From positions 1 through 10,679 of the forward strand of contig JADFFP010000020.1 of NCBI GenBank assembly GCA_022568115.1: DNA of 10,679 nucleotides, read 5' to 3'. This stretch comes from Pseudomonadota bacterium. GTDB taxonomy: Bacteria; Pseudomonadota; Alphaproteobacteria; Sphingomonadales; SMXR01. This document shows, one piece after another, positions 1 to 7,002 of the stretch. The notes beneath the pieces are model-generated. The model was not told where the DNA came from and did no database searches. It worked only from the letters and a program-made list of their open reading frames with translations. The position numbers and the translations under genes are program-made. Position 1 is the first letter of the stretch; each line of letters begins with the position of its first letter.

Positions 1-2248
1 ATGAACCACTCATGTTCCCCGAGGAGTTGCCGACCGTCACATTACCTGTCCCGGAAAATAAACGGATGGCGGTGTTTGCGGCGCCCGAAATTAACCCACT
101 AACGTTGCTGATGGAAAGCGATCCTGATTGTGAGGATAAATTGACCCCCCGACCACCCGTAATGGTTCCGCCATCATTATCAATGGTTACGGCGCCGGTC
201 CCTAAACCCACGATGACCCCGGTAGCCCCACCGGAAATTAATCCGGTGTTATTGCTAATGGAAATAGAGCCCACTTGGCTGATTAATGAAACCCCCCGGC
301 CAAGCCCGGTGATCGAACCGCTGCTGTCATTGACAATACTGATGCTGCCGGTGCCACCAGTGGCACTAATTCCTACACCTCCAGCGGCGGTTGCGGTGAT
401 ACTTCCCCCGATGTTGTTAACCGTTAGGGAACCGGAAAAGGACACAGTGCGAATGCCCTTGGAACGACCGGAAATTGAACCACTTGTATTGGAAACGGTT
501 AAGGCCCCGGTACCGGAGGAGACAAAAATCCCTACACTAAGTGCCCCTGAAATTGTTCCACTGTTGTCGATTTTAAGGGTGCCGTTCTGGTTCAAAAAAT
601 GAATGCCGAAGATACCCCCAGCTATTGAACCGGTGCCCGCATTGGTAATGCTGACGTTGGTGAGGGTTGTGTTTGCCCCGCCGACCTGAGAGGCAAAAAT
701 CCCCGCCGATGTTCCGGCGATCAGACCGCCAGAGTTCTTGATCGTTGCTGTGGTGCCAATGTCAAAGAGATGAACCCCATCACCCGCTGTGCCGGTCACC
801 GTGCCTGAAGTGTTGGAAAGCAGGAAAAGACCGTCAATATCGGAAACGAATACGGCGGTCCCACCCGAGACCAGGCCGGTCATGTTATCGATGGTCACAT
901 CGGACCCTGTCACATCAGCGACATTAATCCCAAAACCCGTTGCCCCGCCGTCAATGGTGCCGCCGGTGTTGTCGATGGTGACATTTCCCATATGGACAGT
1001 GTTGATATCAATACCGGAAACGGCACCCATAATGGTGCCGCCTGAAAGGTTGGTAATATTCAAATTGCCGTCATTGTGAGTAACCTGGATTCCATCGCCT
1101 AGGGTGCCGGTGATATCGCCGCTTTTGTTCAGGACGCTGGCCCCGGTGGCCGTGGTAACGCCAACGCTCAACATTTCAATGCCATTGTCACTGCCAAGAA
1201 TTACGCCGGCGATGTTGCTGACGTTGGCCGGCCCGGCAATTGCATTGAAATCAATGCCGTCATCGGCTGTTCCGGTGATCGAGCCGCCGTCGTTATCCAC
1301 GGTGGCCGAGGTTGCGTTGGAAATTGCCACGCCGTCCTGTGCGCCGACGATGCTTGAGGGGCTGGAGTTGGTGACCAGCACGGTGGTTGCGCCATCAACG
1401 TTGATCGCGTCCTGGCTCTGGCCGCTGATATCTGCTGTATTCAGGTTGCTGATGGTGACCAGGCTCCCAGTATTTTCAACATTAATGCCGTAAGTTCCGC
1501 CGGTAATCGAGCCGCTGCCGGAGTTGGTGATGATAACGGAAAAAGTCGCTGTATTGGTTGTCGGGTAAACCAGATCAATGCCTGAGCCGTTCTGGCCGGT
1601 GATCGAGCCGGCGTTAAGAATTTGCACGGAAGCAGTGGTGGACGCCGCATCTACCTGGCCAATGGTGGCAAATTCTATCCCGTCATCATCACCGACGATA
1701 TTCCCCAAAGCGCCAACGTTTACGGTCAGGATATCTCCTTCCAGGTGCATACCATCGGCCCCGGCGGTGGGGCCGGCATCAATCGTGCCGTTGACGTTTA
1801 GGGTTACGGTGTCGCCTTTTTTCAGGAAAACCCCGTCCCCGCCGGTTGCGTTCATCAGGATCGAACCTTGCGCAAGACTGGTGCCCGTCAGATTGAACGT
1901 GCCGTTAAAGCCGCCGGTACCATCGGTCGCGGAAATCAAAACACCATCGCCGGTGCCGGCCGCAGCAAGGGCGGCAGATTTATCCAACGTAATGGAGAAA
2001 GGCTGGGCGGTGACATCGAATGTTTGATTGGTGATTGCCCCGGTGCACGACCAGACCTTGCCTGCGGTTGTCGTGGCACAAGCCGCCTTAGCCGAGGTGG
2101 GCGCCAGACCCATGCCCATGCCAACCCCGCCCGCCGCCAGCAGGCCCCACAGCGCCGATGTCTTTCTTCGGGTGACCGGTTTGTCCGCATTGTCGTGGAA
2201 AATGGAATTTTTGAGCTGGCATAGCGCTTTTCGGCCAATTTTACTCAT
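1..2248 (-). CDS. Large exported beta-repeat (autotransporter-like) surface protein, N-terminal part
   Basis: This minus-strand frame is open for 749 codons from the ATG at 2248 to the window edge, so the C-terminus is missing. The start follows a purine-rich AGGGGG about 6 bases upstream and a promoter at 2277-2305. Residues 1-55 look like a long signal peptide: a charged N-region with RRK at 27-29, a hydrophobic Gly/Ala/Leu stretch at about 32-49, and a likely cut after AKA at 55. Mature residues begin with a cysteine pair (C57, C68) of the kind seen at the N-cap of autotransporter passengers. From about residue 154 I count some 22 imperfect repeats of 24-31 residues, each built as [ST/L]-I-[ST]-G, then GI or GV, a strand ending [ILV]-[ST]-[IV], then N-x-[ST/G]-G. 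This suggests a parallel beta-helix outside the cell. A C-terminal beta-barrel would settle type V secretion but lies outside the window. The overlapping plus-strand frames are proline-rich shadows. Exact ligand or function is unknown. Confidence 0.88.
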   Translation of the reverse strand, partial: MSKIGRKALCQLKNSIFHDNADKPVTRRKTSALWGLLAAGGVGMGMGLAPTSAKAACATTTAGKVWSCTGAITNQTFDVTAQPFSITLDKSAALAAAGTGDGVLISATDGTGGFNGTFNLTGTSLAQGSILMNATGGDGVFLKKGDTVTLNVNGTIDAGPTAGADGMHLEGDILTVNVGALGNIVGDDDGIEFATIGQVDAASTTASVQILNAGSITGQNGSGIDLVYPTTNTATFSVIITNSGSGSITGGTYGINVENTGSLVTISNLNTADISGQSQDAINVDGATTVLVTNSSPSSIVGAQDGVAISNATSATVDNDGGSITGTADDGIDFNAIAGPANVSNIAGVILGSDNGIEMLSVGVTTATGASVLNKSGDITGTLGDGIQVTHNDGNLNITNLSGGTIMGAVSGIDINTVHMGNVTIDNTGGTIDGGATGFGINVADVTGSDVTIDNMTGLVSGGTAVFVSDIDGLFLLSNTSGTVTGTAGDGVHLFDIGTTATIKNSGGLIAGTSAGIFASQVGGANTTLTNVSITNAGTGSIAGGIFGIHFLNQNGTLKIDNSGTISGALSVGIFVSSGTGALTVSNTSGSISGRSKGIRTVSFSGSLTVNNIGGSITATAAGGVGISATGGTGSISIVNDSSGSITGLGRGVSLISQVGSISISNNTGLISGGATGVIVGLGTGAVTIDNDGGTITGGRGVNLSSQSGSLSISNVSGLISGAANTAIRLFSGTGNVTVGNSSGNMSGS

Positions 2249-2276
2249 AATGTGCCCCCTGGATGCTGAGCCTGCA

Positions 2277-2305
2277 ATTTCAGTTAAACCCGCACCCCTT
2301 GTCAA
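2277..2305 (-). promoter_or_regulatory. Predicted sigma70-type promoter of the repeat protein
   Basis: On the minus strand a perfect -35 hexamer TTGACA (2300-2305) is followed after exactly 17 bases by TGAAAT (2277-2282), which matches four of six -10 consensus positions. Transcription would begin near 2270, giving a leader of about 22 bases that contains the AGGGGG ribosome binding site. This is a sequence match only; the start site is inferred. Confidence 0.6.
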
Positions 2306-2496
2306 GGCTTTGTTCAGGTCAGCAGGTATCTAAGCGGAAAGAGGGACAGTGATTGAGGCTATCTCCCAGTCAATTATCGCCGCGGTTGCCAACCAGGCAG
2401 CCGGCAGGGCCTGGGTCATCCAATGGACGGTACTATTCCGTGTTTGAGTCACACACCCATCCACCCGAGGTCTGAAACTAGCGTTAAAGGTTTTGA
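2306..2496. other. Non-coding spacer with one hairpin
   Basis: I see no supported gene here. The only structure is an inverted repeat, CCAGGC (2393-2398) and GCCTGG (2409-2414), separated by 10 bases. Neither strand has a T-run after it, so it is not a convincing terminator. The stretch separates the promoter of the repeat protein from the nuclease relic and may be decayed sequence. Confidence 0.4.
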
Positions 2497-2730
2497 ATAA
2501 CCCTTGGGAAATCAAACAATCATCCAGGCCAGCAATATATTGGTTTGACTGAAAACCTGGAAAATCGGTTGACCGAACACAATACAGGCAAATCTATCCA
2601 CACCAATAAATTCAAACCCTGGAAACTGGTCATTTATGTTGCTTTCGGAGATCAAGCCAAGGCTAAAAATTTTGAAAAATACCTGAAACAGGGATCAGGA
2701 CATGCCTTCGCAAAAAGGCATTTATGGTAA
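2497..2730 (+). pseudogene. GIY-YIG endonuclease relic (YhbQ/UPF0213-like), 5' end lost
   Basis: The frame is open from just after a TGA at 2494-2496 to TAA at 2728-2730. It encodes the body of a small single-domain GIY-YIG nuclease: KSNNHPGQQYIGLTENLE with the YIG half-motif, the conserved arginine in NLENRLTEHN, the KPWKLV strand, the catalytic-type glutamate in FEKYLK, and a typical end GSGHAFAKRHLW. Intact relatives are about 80-100 residues and begin with a M-x-YVY-[IV]-L strand (the GIY half). That strand is absent here and no ATG precedes the YIG. The only start-like codon is a TTG at 2545, after the motif, which would give a 61-residue product without either half-motif. I infer a 5'-degraded gene. 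These genes are often solitary and mobile. A product using an unusual start is possible but unlikely to be an active nuclease. Confidence 0.7.
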
Positions 2731-2799
2731 TCTGCTTTGCCCCGAAGGTGCAACGAGGGCTTAAGCCTGAGCAAATCTCGCCGGGTGCGCCAGTTTTTC

Positions 2800-3540
2800 T
2801 TAAAGGCTCTCGGCGATTGCCTCGAGTTTTTCCGCCTCCAGAATATTAACCTTTTTGCGCTGCTGAATTTCAAGCAGCCCTTCCTTGGAAAAGGCCGAGA
2901 AGGTGCGGCTGATGGTCTCAATGGTCAGCCCTAAAAAGTCGGAAATGTCCTCCCGGCTCATCGGCAGCAGGATGCCGCCATCGCCGCACCTAAGGCCATC
3001 TTTTTTCGCAAGATCCAGCAAAAAGGTCGCCAGGCGCTCCCGCGGGGATTTGCGCGCAAGATCGGTAAGGCGCTGCTGATTGGCCACCAGTTTATCGGTG
3101 TAAATGCCGAGCAGCCGGCCTTCCATCTTGGGCGTATCGGCGAACATGGCCTGCAATTGAGGGCGAGGAAAACGGCACAATCTTACCGGGGTGATGGCCT
3201 CCGCCGAATAGGCATACTGGCCCTTGGCGTTCAACCCCAGGAAATCCCCCCTATAGAGAAAATCAAGGATCGCGCGGCGGCCGTCGGCCAGCAGTTTGAT
3301 CAGACGGATTACCCCTTCGGTGATGTTATAATAATTAGTCAGGTTGTCACCCTCGAAAAAAATAGTCTGGCCGGGGTCAAAGGTGGCGATCATCATAAAA
3401 CCGTCCAGGCGGTCGAGCTCATCACAGGTCAACACATCGCACAGGGTTCCTTCACGTCTGGTACAATTGCGGCAACGCCCCTCTTTCACGAGAGGATATT
3501 GGGCCTTGCCTGGCCCTTTATCCACGAGCGGCCCGTCCAT
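2800..3540 (-). CDS. FNR/FixK-family oxygen-sensing transcriptional regulator (Crp-Fnr)
   Basis: A 246-residue Crp/Fnr regulator. The N-terminus has C23-x2-C26-x7-C34 (plus C39), and C122 lies in a segment (VRLCRFP) that lines up with E. coli FNR C122, so all four [4Fe-4S] ligands of an oxygen sensor seem present. A cyclic-nucleotide-like beta-barrel spans about 45-135 (GDFLGL near 98-103), followed by a dimer helix. The helix-turn-helix around 195-222 has E208, S211 and R212, the E--SR pattern that reads TTGAT half-sites in FNR. I chose the ATG at 3540 because AGGTGG lies 6 bases upstream of it; the in-frame ATG at 3546 directly abuts that sequence. It is divergent from mobA with a 121-base gap and convergent with the nuclease relic. 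It would switch genes for low-oxygen respiration. FnrL, FixK and ANR are alternative names, and I cannot choose between them. Confidence 0.9.
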   Translation of the reverse strand: MDGPLVDKGPGKAQYPLVKEGRCRNCTRREGTLCDVLTCDELDRLDGFMMIATFDPGQTIFFEGDNLTNYYNITEGVIRLIKLLADGRRAILDFLYRGDFLGLNAKGQYAYSAEAITPVRLCRFPRPQLQAMFADTPKMEGRLLGIYTDKLVANQQRLTDLARKSPRERLATFLLDLAKKDGLRCGDGGILLPMSREDISDFLGLTIETISRTFSAFSKEGLLEIQQRKKVNILEAEKLEAIAESL

Positions 3541-3558
3541 TCGCATCCACCTTTGATT

Positions 3559-3588
3559 TCAGGGCACCAACCTATCTTAGAGCCCTGA
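3559..3588. repeat. Inverted repeat in the leader of the FNR-type gene
   Basis: TCAGGGC (3559-3565) and GCCCTGA (3582-3588) form a perfect 7-base inverted repeat with a 16-base spacer, the arms being 23 bases apart. It begins 18 bases upstream of the chosen FNR start at 3540, on the fnr side of the fnr-mobA spacer. It could be an operator or an mRNA stem-loop. It does not match TTGAT-N4-ATCAA, so it is not an FNR box. Confidence 0.4.
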
Positions 3589-3661
3589 TGGAAACAAGGT
3601 TACAAATAAAACTATTTAAACCGGATTGCCCTTATTCAGGAAAAGCCGCTAACCTGAAAAG

Positions 3662-4240
3662 ATGGCAAGAGATGCAATCAAACTTGGCGTTATTCTGGCC
3701 GGTGGCCGGGGGTGCCGCATGGGCGGAAAAAACAAAGCAGACATCAGGTTGGGCGGGCGCCGCCTGGCGGATCTGGCGGTGGCGCGCCTTTGTCCGCAAG
3801 TGGACCAGATTATTTTCAGCGCGCCGGCAGGCCTTGTTCATAATACTCCCAACGTCCCGGACGAGGCCAGCGGCATCAAGGGGCCGTTGGCGGGGCTGTT
3901 GGCCGCTTTCCGCTGGGGCCGGGAAAATCTGGAGGAGCCGTTTACGATCCTGACGGTTGCTGTTGACACGCCATTTTTTCCGGCCGATCTGGCGGCGCGC
4001 CTTTGTGCCGGAGGCGGCCCGGCGCTGGCCGCTTACCTTGGAAAAGCCCAGACCACGTTTGGCTTTTGGCCGCAGGATATGGAAGCGGACTTAAGGGCTT
4101 ATGCAGAGGAGGCTGACAATCCTTCCATTCGCGGGTTTGCCAGGAAGCGTAAGGTGCCGCTGGTTAACTTTGAAAACCCGGAGCATTTCTTCAATATCAA
4201 TACCCCTGAGGATTTATTGGAGGCGGAAAAACTTGTCTGA
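3662..4240 (+). CDS. mobA: Molybdenum cofactor guanylyltransferase MobA
   Basis: A 192-residue cytoplasmic nucleotidyltransferase of the MobA family, which joins GMP from GTP to molybdopterin to make the guanine dinucleotide cofactor. Motifs in order: the nucleotide-binding loop LAGG at 12-15 with RMGG at 19-22 and K25; VPDE at 65-68 followed by GPLAGL at 74-79; the metal-binding aspartate D102 in VAVDTPFF; and the family's C-terminal FFNINTPEDL. Length is close to that of E. coli MobA. The ATG at 3662 gives the expected short N-terminus before the LAGG loop, but its ribosome binding site is weak (GAAAAG directly before the start). It stands alone on its strand, divergent from the FNR homologue and convergent with the methyltransferase gene. 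Related MocA/CoxC-type cytidylyltransferases share the fold, but the NTPED ending fits MobA. Confidence 0.9.
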   Translation: MARDAIKLGVILAGGRGCRMGGKNKADIRLGGRRLADLAVARLCPQVDQIIFSAPAGLVHNTPNVPDEASGIKGPLAGLLAAFRWGRENLEEPFTILTVAVDTPFFPADLAARLCAGGGPALAAYLGKAQTTFGFWPQDMEADLRAYAEEADNPSIRGFARKRKVPLVNFENPEHFFNINTPEDLLEAEKLV

Positions 4241-4245
4241 TTAAA

Positions 4246-4270
4246 AACTGGCCCCGCCACCTTTTGGCGG
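4246..4270 (-). terminator. Candidate terminator between the convergent genes mobA and mddA
   Basis: A perfect 6-base stem, CCGCCA (4254-4259) and TGGCGG (4265-4270), encloses a 5-base loop. Reading the minus strand, it lies 22 bases past the mddA stop and is followed within six bases by TTTTT. On the plus strand there is no T-run, so it fits mddA better than mobA. The gap before the T-run makes it imperfect. Confidence 0.5.
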
Positions 4271-4292
4271 CAAGGTTATAAAGTTCTTCGGG

Positions 4293-5048
4293 TTATTTCT
4301 TGAATTTTGTGAACGGGATAATCATCGGCGTTGATTTTTGGTAATCGGTATATTTCTTGCCGAAGGCGCCCGCCAGGTCTGTTTCCTCATAGGAAATGGC
4401 AATGAAGATATAAATGGTCCAGACCGCGCTTAAGGTTATATGCCCCGCGGTCATGACCGGGATACACCAGAACGCCAGCAGCCAGCCGAGATAGAGCGGA
4501 TGGCGCACCAATTTGTAAAAAAGCGGCGTAACGAACTTGTATTTCGGCAAGTCCTTGCCCTTAAGATGATAAAGTGCCTGCTTGAGGCCAAACAACTCAA
4601 AATGGTCGATCAGCAATGTTGAAAGCAATATCAAACCCCAGCCGGCAGCAAAACCAACCCACATCAGCGTGGCGCCAATGCCATCAAAAGCCCAGACAAC
4701 ATCGGTGATTGGCCGCCATTGCCAGTACAGCAGCACCAGCAGCAGGTTGGTCGCCAGCACATAGGTCGGGCGTTCCATCTTGTCGCCAACTATACCCTTC
4801 AGCTTTTCCTTGAAGCCTTGCCGGGCCATCACCGAATGCTGCAGGCCGAACAACGCCAGCAGTCCGAAATTAATCAGATACGCCTCCGCGCCGGAATAAG
4901 ATCCCGGACCATCGATGGTCCGGGGTACCGGAAGCTTGATTCCCATAAATTCGGTAATATTTCCGACGAATGCAATCAGGTATAAAAATACCCCAAAGAA
5001 AAAGACGTAAACAATCGTCCCGTATAAAAACCCAATGAAACGTCCCAT
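4293..5048 (-). CDS. mddA: MddA-type methanethiol S-methyltransferase (NnrU/ICMT-like membrane protein)
   Basis: A 251-residue integral membrane protein with about six hydrophobic segments (roughly 8-28, 56-72, 93-110, 124-146, 185-200 and 203-220). Its C-terminal half carries the isoprenylcysteine methyltransferase-like signature: VRHPLYLGWLLAFW at 181-194, EETDLAGAFG at 221-230, and a YTDYQKSTPMIIPF ending. The family's MddA branch transfers a methyl group from S-adenosylmethionine to methanethiol, making dimethyl sulfide. The wider family includes NnrU and unassigned methyltransferases, so the substrate is an inference. The ATG at 5048 follows a run of eight Gs on the minus strand, which serves as its ribosome binding site. 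It is divergent from cysE-cysK, which suits a link to organic sulfur turnover. No sign of truncation. Confidence 0.78.
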   Translation of the reverse strand: MGRFIGFLYGTIVYVFFFGVFLYLIAFVGNITEFMGIKLPVPRTIDGPGSYSGAEAYLINFGLLALFGLQHSVMARQGFKEKLKGIVGDKMERPTYVLATNLLLVLLYWQWRPITDVVWAFDGIGATLMWVGFAAGWGLILLSTLLIDHFELFGLKQALYHLKGKDLPKYKFVTPLFYKLVRHPLYLGWLLAFWCIPVMTAGHITLSAVWTIYIFIAISYEETDLAGAFGKKYTDYQKSTPMIIPFTKFKK

Positions 5049-5055
5049 GATCTTT

Positions 5056-5063
5056 CCCCCCCC
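5056..5063 (-). promoter_or_regulatory. Eight-G ribosome binding site of mddA
   Basis: The minus strand reads AAGGGGGGGG about 7 bases before the mddA ATG. A pure G8 run here serves as the Shine-Dalgarno region. Such homopolymers are prone to length change by slippage, which would alter SD-to-start spacing and so translation. Whether this happens is not visible in one sequence. Confidence 0.5.
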
Positions 5064-5211
5064 TTAAGTTTAACCCCTGAACAGGGTTTTTGAAGTTTTG
5101 AGCTTGCCATATCTGTACAACAAACCCATTTAATTCTAGGCTGTCCCCTTAATTGGGAACGAAGCCCAGTGTAAAGCATTTTGGCGAATTTTCAAAGACA
5201 GGGAACATTTC

Positions 5212-6057
5212 ATGCCTTCAGGGGACAAGCAAAAGCATCCAGCCACCATCGTCGCCGAACAGCTTGCTGAACAGCACAAGGAGTTTGGTGATATCCCCTG
5301 CCTGGATATCGAGGATGCAAAGAAAATCCTAAACCACACTCTGGGCCTTGTTTTTCCGCATTTCATGCCGGAATGCAGCCGCGGTCAAAAGGCCATCGAA
5401 AAAGTCCTGAAAGATCTGCACCAGGATTTGATCCAGGTTTTTGAAAGCATCACCGGATGGAAAAAAGAAGTCTGCAAGAAAAAGGCCGAAACTTTCCTTG
5501 AGGGTCTGCCGCAACTGGTGGTCAAAATTGTCGCCGACGCCAAGGCGCTTCATGAAAAAGACCCGGCATCGAAATCCCTGGCTGAAGTTATACTTGCCTA
5601 CCCCGGCTGTTACGCCGTATCGGCCTACCGAATCGCCCACCAGTTGCTGGAATTGGGTATCCCGCTATTGCCCCGCCTGATGTCCGAGCACGCCCACCGG
5701 GTAACCGGCATCGACATTCACCCGGGCGCCAAGATCGGCCATTCCCTTTATGTCGACCATGGCACCGGTGTGGTGATTGGTGAAACCACGGTGATCGGCA
5801 ATGATGTCCAGATTTACCAGGGGGTGACGCTGGGCGCCCTGAAGGTGGATAAAAAAGAAACCAAAAAACGCCATCCGACCGTTGAAGATAACGTTGTCAT
5901 CTATGCCGGGGCGACTATTCTTGGCGGCAAAACCGTGATTGGCCATGATTCGGTGATCGGCGGCAATGTCTGGATTACCCGCAGTATTCTGCCCCATTCG
6001 CGGGTCATGTACAAATCGACCGACGAGGCCGAAAGCGGCCTCAACTGGACCATCTAG
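5212..6057 (+). CDS. cysE: Serine O-acetyltransferase CysE (EpsC type)
   Basis: A 281-residue enzyme that acetylates L-serine with acetyl-CoA, the first committed step of cysteine synthesis, in the cytoplasm. Residues 1-165 form the helical N-terminal part, longer than in E. coli CysE and like the EpsC form, including the YPGCYAVSAYRIAH segment at 130-143. From about 168 a left-handed beta-helix of hexapeptide repeats follows: D168 in GIDIHPGAKIG and H183 in VDHGTGVVIGE line up with the catalytic pair D143/H158 of E. coli, then YQGVTLG, RHPTVED at 220-226 and GGNVWITRS. The protein ends NWTI; a terminal isoleucine is what inserts into the CysK active site in the known cysteine synthase complex. 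The ATG at 5212 has AGGGA 8 bases upstream. cysK follows after 21 bases, so the two are almost certainly an operon. Confidence 0.94.
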   Translation: MPSGDKQKHPATIVAEQLAEQHKEFGDIPCLDIEDAKKILNHTLGLVFPHFMPECSRGQKAIEKVLKDLHQDLIQVFESITGWKKEVCKKKAETFLEGLPQLVVKIVADAKALHEKDPASKSLAEVILAYPGCYAVSAYRIAHQLLELGIPLLPRLMSEHAHRVTGIDIHPGAKIGHSLYVDHGTGVVIGETTVIGNDVQIYQGVTLGALKVDKKETKKRHPTVEDNVVIYAGATILGGKTVIGHDSVIGGNVWITRSILPHSRVMYKSTDEAESGLNWTI

Positions 6058-6078
6058 ATTTTATTTAAGGAGGGTAAG

Positions 6079-7002
6079 ATGAAAGCCAATTCCATTTTAG
6101 AAACCATTGGCGGGACGCCGCATATCAGGGTTAACCGGCTGTTCGAAGGCGATCAGGAAGTGTGGATCAAGCAAGAGCGCGACAACCCCGCCAACAGCAT
6201 CAAAGACCGGATTGGCCTATCGATGATTGAGGATGCTGAGAAATCCGGAAAATTGAAACCGGGCGGGACGATTATCGAGCCGACATCCGGAAATACCGGC
6301 ATCGGCTTGGCCATGGTCGCCGCGGTCAAGGGCTATACGCTGATCCTGGTGATGCCCGAATCAATGTCCATAGAACGCCGCCGCCTGATGCTGGCCTTTG
6401 GCGCCCGCTTTTCCCTGACACCCAAGGAAAAGGGCATGCCCGGCGCCATGGCCCGCGCCCAGGAGTTGATGGATTTAACTCCCGGCGCCTGGATGCCCTC
6501 GCATTTTGACAACCCGTCCAACATCGCAATTCATGAAACCGCAACCGCGAAGGAAATCCTTGACGATTTCCCGGAAGGCCTTGATTACCTGATCACCGGG
6601 GTCGGCACCGGCGGCCATATTACCGGCTGCGCCAATGTCCTGAAAAAAGCCTGGCCCAATTTGAAGGTGTTCGCGGTTGAGCCGACCCTCTCACCGGTGA
6701 TTTCCGGCGGCAAACCAGGCCCCCACCCGATTCAGGGCATCGGCGCCGGCTTTATTCCGGACAATCTTGATACCGGAATCCTCGACGGCGTAATTAAAGT
6801 TGACTCAGAAGACGCCCTTGAAATGGCCCGGCGTTCCGCCCGGGAAGAAGGGATTCTGATCGGTATTTCCTCCGGCGCCTGTCTAGCGGCGATCGGCCAG
6901 AAACTGCCCGACATGGAAAAGGGCGCACGGGTTCTGGGTTTTAATTATGACAGTGGCGAACGCTATCTTTCGATCAAGGGCTTTTTGCCGGAAGAGGCTT
7001 AA
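6079..7002 (+). CDS. cysK: Cysteine synthase A (O-acetylserine sulfhydrylase)
   Basis: A 307-residue PLP enzyme that converts O-acetylserine and sulfide to cysteine. Visible motifs: NPANSIKDR with the Schiff-base lysine K42; the substrate loop PTSGNTG at 68-74; the phosphate-binding GVGTGGH at 174-180; the QGIGAGFIP segment at 219-227; and SSGA at 264-267, whose S265 matches the serine that contacts the PLP ring nitrogen. The QGIGAGFIP and SPVIS segments favour CysK over CysM. Cystathionine beta-synthase-like enzymes are less likely because no extra domain is present. The ATG at 6079 has a strong AGGAGGG site 6 bases before it. It is second in the operon with cysE. Its TAA shares a TTAA with the stop of the convergent peptidase gene. 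Confidence 0.93.
   Translation: MKANSILETIGGTPHIRVNRLFEGDQEVWIKQERDNPANSIKDRIGLSMIEDAEKSGKLKPGGTIIEPTSGNTGIGLAMVAAVKGYTLILVMPESMSIERRRLMLAFGARFSLTPKEKGMPGAMARAQELMDLTPGAWMPSHFDNPSNIAIHETATAKEILDDFPEGLDYLITGVGTGGHITGCANVLKKAWPNLKVFAVEPTLSPVISGGKPGPHPIQGIGAGFIPDNLDTGILDGVIKVDSEDALEMARRSAREEGILIGISSGACLAAIGQKLPDMEKGARVLGFNYDSGERYLSIKGFLPEEA

Noticed and set aside
12..2333. Several plus-strand frames of 60-149 residues rich in Pro, Val and Leu
   Set aside because: They are antisense shadows of the long minus-strand repeat protein; their proline-rich texture arises from complementing Gly/Ser/Thr codons, and none has domain-like content.
2425..2470. A T-arm-like piece (GTTTGAGTC followed by CACAC) suggesting a tRNA remnant
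   Set aside because: Only three stem pairs form, the conserved C56 is a T, and I found no matching D-arm, anticodon arm or acceptor half upstream.
2330..2515. A 61-residue minus-strand frame upstream of the repeat protein
   Set aside because: It begins at a TTG with no clear ribosome site, I do not recognise its product, and it ends inside the promoter region; not supported as a gene.
3157..3588. A 143-residue plus-strand frame opposite the FNR-type regulator
   Set aside because: It is the shadow of a clearly homologous regulator gene on the other strand and has no ribosome site.
5072..5091. A hairpin AACCCCTG/CAGGGTT followed by TTTTT in front of cysE, resembling a terminator or attenuator
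   Set aside because: The stem has a bulge and a very tight loop, and no promoter is evident upstream of it on the plus strand, so there is no transcript for it to stop.
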